Source: Nepenthes gracilis
Lineage: Eukaryota; Streptophyta; Magnoliopsida; Caryophyllales; Nepenthaceae
NCBI GenBank assembly: GCA_033239525.1
Contig: BSYO01000003.1
Coordinates: 29,753,540 to 29,817,539 of the forward strand
Direction of reading: 5' to 3'
Length of the DNA: 64,000 nucleotides
Shown here: positions 47,701 to 59,700 of the stretch, one piece after another
Position numbering within the stretch: the stretch's first letter is position 1
Layout of the letters: each line of letters starts with the position of its first letter
The notes under the pieces: generated by a model
Told to the model about the DNA's origin: nothing
The model's database searches: none
The model's input: only the letters and a program-made list of their open reading frames with translations
Translations under genes and position numbers: made by a program

Positions 47701-50700
47701 CCTCTTGGGTTTGTGAAGCGGTAGAGTCGTGACATCTACCCTTCCGCCCGGAACTCCTATTTAGCTTGTAAGAGCACCCTTGCAGATAGCTAATAGTCAT
47801 TTCGTCGAAAGGAGTCCAAATGCTTCTCCACAAGCTCCGTTAGCGGCTTCATCATGGATTCCTCCCAATCCAAGATATCTCCGGCATAGGTGTTCATTCT
47901 ACCCCATTTGTTGGAAGGGGCCTAGTCGGAAGGAACTGACAAATAAAAAAACCGATCCTTCTAGCCCTTTATAGAATTGGATTCCCCCCGCTTATTTGAT
48001 ACTGCCTTCGGGGGGTGAACAAAATCCAGTCGACCTCCTGGTTGAACTGGATGATCTCCTTCATGATCAGGGCATCTAGGGAATGTCCATGGTTACGAAA
48101 GAAGATACATAAGGAAACCAAGTATCGGATGGCACTGGGGTGGAAGTGCACCACTGGAATGTCTAAAGACACCAGGATGTCATACAGCTCCTACACAAAG
48201 GGGATTCAAAGGCCTCCCTTAAGATGGCGTCATAAATGGTGATGAATCCATGCTGCGGGGAGCGAGCCCTATCGTCGTCGAGGAGCAACACATACGAGAT
48301 CGTGGTTGGAATATTGTATTAGGCATACAAAGACTCAATGTCATGGGAAATAAGAACTGATGGGATCATGTCGATGCCTGGGGAAGCCATGAAAAGCAAG
48401 AAAGGCAAACTAGGACAGAGCGATTCGAATTAAGAAGAGAAGTGTGGGAAGTGGCGAAGGCTTAGAGTATAAATAGCTGACGCCCTGACCCAGAAAAGGC
48501 ATTGTTTGAGGATATTGAGGAGACGCATCTCCATAATGATAGCAACACATGCCCGCACCAAAGAGCGCTGCAACGCGTCAGTTCACTGGGCTTGTTATGA
48601 TGACTGACGTGAAGCCCCTGTGCAGCCTGCTGCCAGCTAATGCCCCAGATTAGCAAGCTGATGGCACTACACAGTTAACAATGCCTTGACACACCATTTA
48701 CTAAAACGACAGACTGGTGGCAAGCAACCCTAATGAGCTTGAGACAAGCTCAGTTGATTTACGTCCTAGCCGTGCGTACATGACACATTATTGTCAATCG
48801 AATTGTCAAAAAATTGAGTTGTCAATGGTTCGAATTATCAGACTGTCAGAAGTCACGTAACAAAAAAGCAACATTCAAGCACTTCAACTATTCAGATCAC
48901 ATAAGAATATTAGATTCAGACAATAAAGACAACAAATAATGCTTGATAATTTCATTCATTAATTCTTTTTATAAAGTATAAGTTTACAACAATGGACGTA
49001 CATCAGAGGAGGAAATAAAAATACATAGAGCAACGATCCAACTATAATAGTCCAATCGACCTCTACATAAGAGAACCAATGAAGAAAGCTCATCTGCTGG
49101 CACCGCAATGTCGCTCACTAGTCCACAATATCAGTGAATGCAGTAAAAGAGCCCTCTCTTATAAGAACGAGGCACAAATGCGCTTAGAAACTCTCAGCCA
49201 CTAAGAAAAGTCCTAACACTTAGCACACCCCACTTTGGGCTGCCAAGAGCAAAAAAGAAGCAAAACAAAAAAGAAACCCTCTGTCTTCCCAGAACTAGAA
49301 GTAGTACCGCAGAAAGAACCACCTAACACCGAAGAGTGGAGTAGAAAGCCACCGTCCAAAACCTAGGATTCTTCTACAAAATAGTGGGTCCGGTTTTGGG
49401 ACAGACGTAAAAGAGGGAAACCAAGGCGACTTTCTACATAAAAGAAGATAACCAAGGTAGATTCCAAGTGCATCCTAGGATCTCGCCTTCAAACATTGGT
49501 GAAGAGCATCATTCGATCCTAGTTTATAGCAACGTAGGCTCCACGCCACCTCTGAACTCTCACACCGTTTGGCCAGTGAAGACGATACGTAATGTAAGGT
49601 ATAGAGAGCCCCTCCATTTATCGTTGAGAGGAGGATCAGCAAGCCATCAATGCGAGGGGATTACCCACGTTAGCGTAATCCGCAGAAGATTGAATCAAAT
49701 CCTAACCAACTCAATAACGAATCAACAGAACACCTAGGAAAGGAAAGAGAGTGTAGGCCTATGGCTGGTGTCCCATCAATGAACATGTTGGGAGTTGAAA
49801 TTTCAAAACTTCTGGCATGGGGGCTAGTGATAGGTATGACGACTCATAGGCCGGCCCAAAAACTCAGCTCGCGGAAGGAAAAAAGACCCAAAAGACTGAG
49901 GCCTAACAAGATGCCTCCTTCGCCCAAAGATTTAGAAGGCGATGCGGCTGGCCCAAGCGGGTCAACCTGGAACCACCCAATGAAAAACGGGCAATTAGGG
50001 CTACGTGAGGCGCCACCCCAGTGGTCGCCCTTCCAACTCAACAATTGATAGCCTTTACAGTTCAACACATATAAGTTGTTGACACCATAATGCAGCCCGA
50101 TGATTGCGCTTCCATGATTGCACATCACCCCCAGGATGGCAGCTATGGCTCAACAAATCTTCTTAGCAGGTAATTACCATATAACGTCCCGTATGATTGC
50201 ACTAATAGTGGAGCGAATATTCCCAAACAGCAATGGTTACCATAAGCGGTCCCCATGATTGCTGAGATAGGTCAGCATGGAGCGGCTTCGATGTGGTGTT
50301 GCGCTCGGCATGAAACAACTCTAAGATTGAGGGAGCAAGAATTGTGAAGGACTTTTTGAGAAGCTTTTTTGCCAGAGAGTCGTCTTTTTGTGAGCTCTTA
50401 ATTGCGTATCCCTCCTTGCCCATGGGGGCGAGGGAGTATTTATAGTGTTTGAGCCATATCAACCCTACTTGGGCGCCAAAGCTCGCTGAGAGCCATCGAT
50501 GTAGATTTGCAAGCGCTGAATATGGCAATCGTGGCCAGCCGAGGAGATTCCTTCCTTTTTTGCGGTGATCACGAAGCGCTTCCTATGTAGTTGCCTTTGG
50601 GAAGAGATCCCCCCTGGCTGTTGTTGCCATTTTGGTAACGATTGTGCAGGTGAATATTTCAAGGATTCTTGCTAGGCTGTATCGGCTGGTTATGGCAAGT

Positions 50701-53700
50701 AATTCCGATGCCCAAGAAGAGGATTGCGGGCCGTTCGTGATTGTGCTGACAATGTCAGCTTAGCCAATTGGGGCATTTGGGCCAACAAAAACGTTGACTG
50801 GACCCTGAGCTTGCAGAGACGTGTGTGGGCCGGATACCCTCTACATTCTCTGCCCATCCGTAGGCCTTAACACTGAGTTGACCCATTTCTGTCGTTCCAT
50901 CACTAGCACCCTATGCCAGGAGGTTTCAATTTTCAACCTTTAGCATGTTCATTGATGGACGTCACTTGCCATTTTTCTCTTTCGTCCCTTCCTTAGGTTG
51001 CTTCCTGATTCGCTTCCTTGTCGGTTCTGGTATGATTCTTTGCACTGGGCAATTTTCTGCAGATTTACTGGCATGAAAAATCTTTGACATTTAATGGCCT
51101 GTCAATCCTTTTGTGTGCTATAAATTGAGGGGCTTGCTATGCCTTGCATCACACCCCACTTTCATTAGTCAAGTGGCGTGGGAACTCAAAATCGGCATAA
51201 AGCTTGAGTTACTTGCCGTTGGGATTGGAGGGAGTTCGTCTTCGATGTTCAAAGGCATCATCTTGAAATGCACAAGAGATCTGCTTTGGTTACCCTTTTT
51301 TGGGTGGGGAACCACTTTGGTCACCCTTTTTCGTGTCCGTCCCGGAGCCAAGCCTACCACTGTCCCTTAGTGGGGCGAGGCTTTTCTTTTGCTATGCCTC
51401 CCCCATGGGTGATAGCTTACCTCTAGGCTCGAGCTCATCTCCTTGTCGCTTGTTTGAGAGTTTGTTGATATTGAGTAGAGCTTTTCAACAGTTGGACCGT
51501 TGCCCCATGTACTGTTTTTGTTATCTTCCTCTTTGTTGTACGTCCGCCCCTAGAGGCTTTGTACTTTGTAAAAAGAGATTAATGAGTGGAACTACCGGGC
51601 ATTTTGCCCATATTGTTTGCCACTTCGATTTTAAGGATGTCGCTCTTCTCTCTCTCTCTCTCTTTTTTTTTGCTTGACGTTGGATTGGTTCACGTGCCCA
51701 TCAGTCCAGGTTAAGGCTAAACTGGATCACATGCCCGTTAGTCTAGCTCAAGGCCGGACTGGATTATGGGACTGCCAATCCGGTCTAATGCCAAACTGTC
51801 GCAAGTTCATTTTAAAGTCGAATTGGATTCCATGCGCGGTCAAATCCGTTTTGAACCCGGACTAGAATGTGGGCCTGTCAGTTGGTCTGGTGTCGGAGTA
51901 CTGTCAGTTTGTTTTGAAGCTAGTCTGATTTCCGCGCATCGTCAGTTCATTTTGAAGTTGGACTGGAATGTGGGCCTATCAGTCCAATCTCGATCCCATC
52001 ATTGCCGCGCGCCTTTAGTCTACCGCTTCAGGAAGTAGGGCGTAGAGGCCTAGGAACTTGAGCTGCAATGACGTTTGCCCTATCCTAACTTGTCATGTGT
52101 CCGCCACCCGTGCAGGACATCATTAGTGATGCCTGCGGTGGGTGTGGAGCTTCGTAGAGTGCACGTGTGCCCCTCGCCATTATGGCGTATGACTCCTTGG
52201 GACTCTGCAATGGCGCCCTTTTAAATTTCAAACGGTTGCCTATATAAACGGTGCCCTTTTGCCACTCTTTCTCATTCTTCTTCCTCTTCTTGAGCTAACT
52301 TTCTCTTTGGTTTTTGCTTCCTTATTTCCATGGCTCCTCTTGGTGTTAAAGATATCCGGTTGGTGCTCATCGTGGCTGACGTCGCTGCTCTGTACACGTA
52401 ATACGATATTCTAAGGTCAATCGCATTTGCAGTGCCTGGCGTGAAAGATAGAGCTTGCTTTCCTCCATGTAGCTTCATCTCTATTTATGAGCTCCATCTA
52501 AGGAGTGGTCTTCGTGTCCCCTTTGCACAAGAGCTGTACCAGATTCTGGTGGCTTTAGATGTTTCGATTGCACCATTCCACCCGAATGTTGTGCAGTATA
52601 CATGCTCTCTGTGCGTCTTCCTTCGTCACAAGGAACGGTCGTTGGATGCGGTGGCCTTGAAGGTTATCTTCTGATTCTGTCAGGGCACAAATTGGATTTT
52701 GCTATCCCCTCGCCCATATTTTAAAATACGTGGGAGAATTCCTGACTCTGTAAAGAATTGGAAGGATTGATTCTTTTATTTGGAGGTTCCCTCCACTTGG
52801 GCCCCGTCCAACAATTAGGGCAACGTTCCATCATCCTTGTCCTGCAAGGTTTTAGATTTGGAGGAGGCCCTGGCAAGGGCACCGACGGAGCTCGTTCAGG
52901 CAGATGCTGAATCATTCAGCAAACGGGATCACTGGTTGATTGCCGAGGCCTTAGCATGGGCCAAGTGGGAGCAGCACTTGGAGGGGGGCTGGCGTGATAG
53001 CTGCGCCACACACCGAGCCCAAAAGGAAATCTAAAACTTTGTACATTAGGGATCCTTCTGAGAGCGCGTCTGAGCGATGGACGGCATCATCATCGGGCTC
53101 TTCCTCTTCTTCGGCCACCCCGGGCCTACCAATGGCAGAGTGGATGCAAGGCCTAGGCAAACTATCTAGGGGACCGACTCCCGTCACACCTTTAGTTGTT
53201 GGCACCACGGAGGGTGTCGGGGCCCCTGTAGCCGGTGAGCCCCCCACTCTTCTTACAAGGGCATTGGGTGAGCCGTAGGTTGGGAGACTAACTGGGCCAA
53301 TTTGCACTCCAGCCCAGGTCCAACAGGAGTTCCCCACAGTTGCGACTACTTTGCCTAAGCAGATGGTGCTCAACCCTTGCTATGAATTAGTCGGAGAGGG
53401 TCCCGGTGAGGTCCACATGGTGGAAGCCCAGAAGAGGGGCAATGTTGAGGCGGTGGCGACCATGGAGGCATCTCATCCGGAGACTCCATTGTCTGATGCC
53501 ACAAGGGGTCTGGTGGCTCCCTCGTCAAATCCAAGTCCTAGGGGGCCTTGGCTGGAGCAGGCGTCTGCTCCTGCTTCTTCATCCAGGGTGCCCCTGAGTG
53601 CTGCGGCTAATGAACTGCGTTACATCCCGGTAATCTTTAGAGAACTTTTCACTTTATTAGGGATGGATTGGCTTAATCTCCTTTTCTTTCTCTATTTGTA

Positions 53701-56700
53701 GGATGACAAGATGATGCAAATTTTGTTGACATGCTTGCACCAATGATCAACCGAGATTTGTCGGCTTGAGGGGGAGGTCCACTGCCTAAACCAGACACAT
53801 GTCGACCTGAGTGTGCATGAGGAGATGCAAGGCTGGGTGGATGCCGCCACCTCCGAAATCCAGCAGTACCGAGATCGGGTCTCTAGTCTTGAACATTAGC
53901 TGTCTGAGGTCAGGGAGGAGCTGCAAAGGTCCAAGGATGCATTGCAAGCGGCCGAGCAGCATCTTGCAGACCTCTAGAGTGAGAATGTTAGGTTAGGAGA
54001 GGAGTTGACGATCTAATTCCACTGGAGAAGGTGGGCCAGGCTCTGAACGCCAAACTTTCGAACGGGATTTACTTGTGTCGGCGGATTGCTTCCCTAGTTG
54101 ACCCTGACTTTCCTATTAACTTTTTCGACCACAGGAACGGGGATGCTTGGCGCTTATCTGATCTGTCCAATTTTTCTGATAGGGGGAGCCCTCGTCACGT
54201 CCCTCGAGGAGCCCCTAGCCTTAGAGTAGCCTTCTTTGGCTTGTAAATCCTCTTCTTTTTTTTTTATAGTACTGGTATGCTCGCACAGTCTGAATTTGCA
54301 ATGAATCAATGAAAATCTTCCCAATAATTTTCAAACTTATTATATTTTTGTACAATCGTATTTTTGATGTATCATTGTTTGTCAGCTAAGCATCATTGTT
54401 GTCATTGCTGGGCCTTAGCGAAATTAGGGCCATCGCACATGTGTAATCACTGGAGTTCGTCTCTCTAGGGGACATCATTCTTACGCGTTGGATCCTAACT
54501 CACCAATCATCATCAACTGATGGTGCTCGTCCTTGCTCAGGAGAGTCGCAGCACAAATGCTGAAAAGCTACCTAAGGTTTTGGTGTTCGACCGTGTATGG
54601 ACCACTCGGTGCTAGATCGAGGTTCAAATTCGACAGTGTCTAGGCCGTTTGGTGCAAGACTACGGTTCAAATTAGACCGCGTGTGGGTCGCTCGGTTCGG
54701 GTCTGAGGTTTGGTAACGGGTGAATGAGAATTCGCTCAATTTATGGGCAGTCTAGGTCACTTGAACTTATACAATGTCACACAAGCATTCATATGAATAG
54801 GCAAACAATTAATAACAACTAACAATCAGTGAACAAGTAAACAAATCATTTTATTAATGTGATACACATTAACAAACACGTTTAGTAATGTATGCTGGAC
54901 TTACATAGGCTCGACATGAGCTTACTGGTAATACTTCTTGAGGTGGACGGCGTTCCACGTCCTTGGGACCAGTTTGCTATTTTGGGTACGAAACTTGTAT
55001 GTGCTGTTTCGTAGGATAGCCGAGATGATGAATGGGCTCTCCCAATTCAGAGAGAGCTTGTTCCTATCAGCGTTCTTGCCTGTGGCCTATATACTTTGTA
55101 GAACTGGGTCCTCTACCTCGAATTGGCAAGCCTTCACCCTTTTGTTATACTGGGTGATCCGCTGTTGATAGGCATTTGTGCGCATCTTGGCCACATCTCG
55201 TGCTTCTTCAAGCAGGTTGAGATGCTCTCTGAGTCGCTGGGAGTTGTTGAGTGGATCAAAGCCCTCGACCCGAAGACTGGGCAGTCCAATTTCTACCGAG
55301 ACGACAGCCTCATTCTTGTAGCACAGACTGAATGGCATCTCAAGCGCCAACTCCTTTGGTGTCATCTGGTGTGACCGTAACACGAAAGGTAGCTTGTTCG
55401 CCTAAGAGCCCCCAACGTCTTCCAATTTAGTCTTCAGTTTGTGCAGCAAGGTTCGATTGGTAACTCTACCTGCCCGTTTGTTTGTAGATAGGCGACTGAG
55501 ATGTAGACCAACCGGATGTCCAAACTTGTATAATATTTGGTTAAGCGCTTACAAGTGAACTGGGTTTCGTTGTCGATTATGATGACCTCAAAAATCCCGA
55601 ATCTACAAATGTTCTACTGGATGAACTCCGTGGCATTTTACTTAGTAATCCGAGCCAATGGGGAGGCTTCGACCCACTTCATGTAGTGTCCAGTTCAACG
55701 ACTCCTCTGTCTTGCGGCCAGCTTCGTCGAGGCCATCGGTGTCCGGGACGAGGGTTATGGTCCCGATGATGAAGTCTGCCAGAGCTTGGCCCTTTACGGC
55801 CGGCCGACCTTGGCTTGAATTCTACGTTAAATTTGCCCAATTTGATGGCCTATTTGATTAGCCGCCCCGACATGTCGGGTTTCTGCAGGATTTCTTTCAA
55901 GGATTGATCGGTCAGGACAAATATTTTGTGCGCCTAGAAGGCAGCAGTTTCTTGGCCAAATAGACAAGTGCCAGTGTGATCTTTTTGGCATGCGTGTAGC
56001 GAGTCTTGGTGCCTGTTAAAGTGTTGTTGACGTAGTAGACCGATTATTGTACATCAGATTGTTGCCGGATCAAAACTAAGCTTAGCACTACCTCTGAAAC
56101 TGTCAAGTACAGATACAGCTCCTCGCCTTCTTTTGGCGACGTTAGGAGAGGAGGGCTGGCAATGTATTCCTTTAGCTCCTGAAAGGTAGTCTGACAGTCG
56201 GTCATCCATTGGAAGCCGTTTGCCTTTGTCTCTCTCAAGGCTTTGAAGAAGGGGAGGTATTTTTCTCCATATTTGGCCAAAAAGCGAGAGAGCATTGCAA
56301 GTCTCTCGGTTAACCTCTGAAAGTCCTTCACAGTCCGCGGCAGGCTCATGTCTATAATTGCCTTTATCTTTTCGAGGTTTGCCACAATCCTTCATCGAGA
56401 AATGATAAAAACCAGAAATTTTCTGGAAGATACTCCAAAAATGCATTTGGCCAGGTTCAACTTCATTCGATGAGCTCGAAGTACTCCAAAAGGCCTCGCT
56501 GAGGTCACGGATATGGTCGTCGGTGGTTTTGCTTTTGACGAGCATGTCGCTACGTACACCTCCATATTTCGGTCAATCTGGGCCTCAAACATTTTATTTA
56601 CCAACTGCTGGTACGTCACATCCGCGATCTTCAGCTCAAAGGGTATAACTTTATAGTAGTACATCCCTGGTCCATCATGAAGTATGCTCCTCATCCTCGA

Positions 56701-59700
56701 GGCTCATCCGGATTTGCTTAAATCATCGGTACGCGTTCATGAAACTAAGCAACTCGTGCACAAAGGTAGTGTCCACCAGCAGGTCGATCCTAGGCAGTGG
56801 TAAGTTGTCCTTTGGGCACGCCTTATTCACATCGGTAAAGTCGACACACATTCATCACTTTCTGTTGTTCTTAACAAGGATCACGTTGGAGAGCTAATTT
56901 GGATACTATACTTCCCTGATAAAGCTAGCGTCAAACAGTTTCTTTACTTCCTTCCGGATGGCAATAAGCTTTTCGATGGAGTGGTTTCTCCACTTCTGCC
57001 TGACAGCTTGTGACCTGAATTGACGTCCAACTTGTGGACCATTACCCCGGTCGGAATCCCTAGCATATCTGCAGGGATCCATGCGAAGACATCAGAGTTC
57101 TGCAGGAGGAAAGTGATTAGTTGGTCACACAGGGGTCCGACAAGTGAGCCCCTTATCTGTATGCATCTCTCCGAATCATTGGGATCCAGAGGAATGTGGT
57201 CTGTCGTTTCGCCAGACTGGCCCTACTGTAAAGTCTCTTTGTCTCTGTGATTGAGGTCCTCTGTCTGCCGGTCCGTAATGGCTTGAGTGACTTGGGATAG
57301 GTAGTATGTTTGACCTGTTACTTGGTTGCCCAGAACTTGTCCAATGCCACATGTCGTAGGAACCTTTATCTTTAAGTGCATGATTGATGTTACGGCCCCA
57401 AACATGGTTAGGCAATGTCGGCCTAAGATGGCGTTGTAAACCGAAGGTAGGTCAACCATTAGGAATGTCAGCACGCGGGATGCCATCCTGGGGTACATTC
57501 CCAAGGTGACTTCCAGTTAGATGGCTCCTTGGACGAGCACTGGCTAGTCCAATCCATAGAGGGGTCCTTTGGCCAATTTCAATTGACTCTTTTTTAACCC
57601 CAACTTAAAATAGACATCCGAGTAAAGCAAATCACACGAACTTCTATTATTGATAAAGACCCGTTTTAGCTGATCATCAACCGTACCATTTAAAATGAGC
57701 ACAGATAGAACTAAAGCGTCAGAGTGGGGAGTTATTACATGTGACATATCTTCTTTGCTAAAATTAATGATATCATCCCTAATTTCTACCCTCGGTTTCT
57801 TAGAGGTTGTCTCAACGTGGTCCGAGGGGTGGTCCTTGGATGGTCGGGTTGCCACTGTGTTAATTACCTTGATTGCGACTCGATTCCTCAACTGTTGCTG
57901 CTCCGCACTTTCTTCACTTACTCTGCTGGGTGCTTGATCCAAGTTTCATAAGAACTTGGTGAGGTGCCTCCTTCGAATGAGCTCCTCAAGTAATTTCTGT
58001 AGAGTCTGACAGGCCTTTGTACTGTGACACGAAGATCAATAGTAATGACAGTATTTAGTCTGATTTCCTCCCTCCGGGTTCTTAACCGGCTTCGGCCACT
58101 TTAGAAAATTTTCTTCTTTAATTTGTATGAGGATGTTGGTCCAGAAGTCATTTAGAGGGGCTAGGTTTAGGGGCCCAGACTCCCTTCAGGCTCTCGGTTC
58201 CACCCTAGGTTGCTTCTTTGAATTTTAGGAGTTAAAGCGGTATCTATTTCTCTTTCTCCCGTTCAGTGGTCCCTAGCGGAGGTAGCCCTCGCACTCTGGA
58301 CATTTCGCCTCGTTGGCCTCTTCGTCCACCATGTAAGTAACGGCGATGGCTTCGGCCTCACGGAAGGTCTAGGGTTCCTTGTGTGCCAAGTGTTTAAAAA
58401 ACTCGCACGATTCTAAAATCGATATGAAGGTGCTTTGTTTTACTTCGTCAGTGAGTTAGGGTATTTAGCTGGCCTCGGTGGTGAACCGGGCTAGGAAGCT
58501 CCTAAGACTCTTGTTTGGCCCCTGTTTGATACGGACGAGGTGCCAAGATTGTTTTTCCTCTCTTCGGCTAGAGGCGAATTGAGATAGGAAGCTATTAGTG
58601 AGCTCCTAGAACGTCCGGATCGAATTCAGCTACAAGAAGTAAAACCAAATTTGGGTGTCCCCCTTAAGGGCCAGTAGAAAGCACACGCACAGAGTTGCCT
58701 CACCCAGGCCCTGGAAGCTCGACGGGGTATGGAAGTGGTCTGTATGGTCCATCGGATCAACGCTTCAGTTATAAGGTTCCAGGGTTGGCATCTTAAACTT
58801 GTGAGGGAGTGGCTACATCTGGATCTCCATCGTGAATGGCGAGTCTCATATCCGCAGAGCGCCCACTGGCGTCTCCCTTAAACACGTGCTACCATATCTT
58901 TTCCGCTCGCTCCTCCATTCGAGAGGAGACTGCAACCCTCTTCATGTTGAGGTAGGTCCTCAACTCTGAGTGATTTGGCTAGCAGCGTGAGACCAATTGG
59001 CTGCTACCGTTGTTCGGCTGAACATTGGACAAGACTCCCTCCGGGCTCTCGGGTTGGGGGCCTCTGCTCATTGTGGGAGAAGCGAGGATTCCACTCCTCC
59101 GGGCTTTCGTCGGCGTCCTACGACCAAGGCGGCCCTCTAAACGCGATCAGGCCCCGTCGCTCGAAGCTGCTCGGGCTCTGAGGTCGCCCGGGCGTCGTGT
59201 CTTTCTATCCAAGTATTTCTTCCTCTGGCTTTTCCGTCTTGATGTTGAAGTGTAGGCGATAGAGGAAGGAGTCCCCGGCCAATGCTGGCCTTGGCATGTG
59301 CAAAAGGTTTCGAGCATCTAGGATATATTGTCCACCTGGTCGGTGAGCGCCTGCATGAAGGTTGCCGGTCACTCCACATGGCTACCCACAAAGGGGTTGA
59401 CACCATGGAAGACGTCTTTGGCCGGAGCGCTAGCCTGGACCCTGGTATTGACCGTGTTCGGTTTGGTATGGATGGTAGTTGGGCTTTTCGTTCGCTTTTC
59501 CACAGACAGCGCAAATGATACGTCCGGGATTCAGATTGCTGACGATTTAGGGCGCCATTTGTCTTCCACGGCGGGTCGAACAAAAGTGGGTCTGGTCTTC
59601 ATTTCAAATAACTTGGATCCTGCATGTCACAATTTAAAAACAAGAGGTTAGAGCATTGGCAGAACTAGCTCCCCGATTTATTCTCTGACGCTCAAGCCAG

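Larger units (their letters stand above)
36819..50270 (+). mobile_element. E2: Tat-type gypsy element with nested insertions and a truncated 3' LTR
   Basis: Order: 5' LTR, primer-binding site (37763), gag split by a MITE, pol, tandem repeats, a nested 2.2 kb solo LTR, an antisense gene, polypurine tract, and the first 443 bp of the 3' LTR. The rest of the 3' LTR and the right target duplication are missing at the junction with E3. The AATGT before the 5' LTR (36814-36818) is the unpaired left duplication. Coding parts are far more decayed than in E1. Confidence 0.88.
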
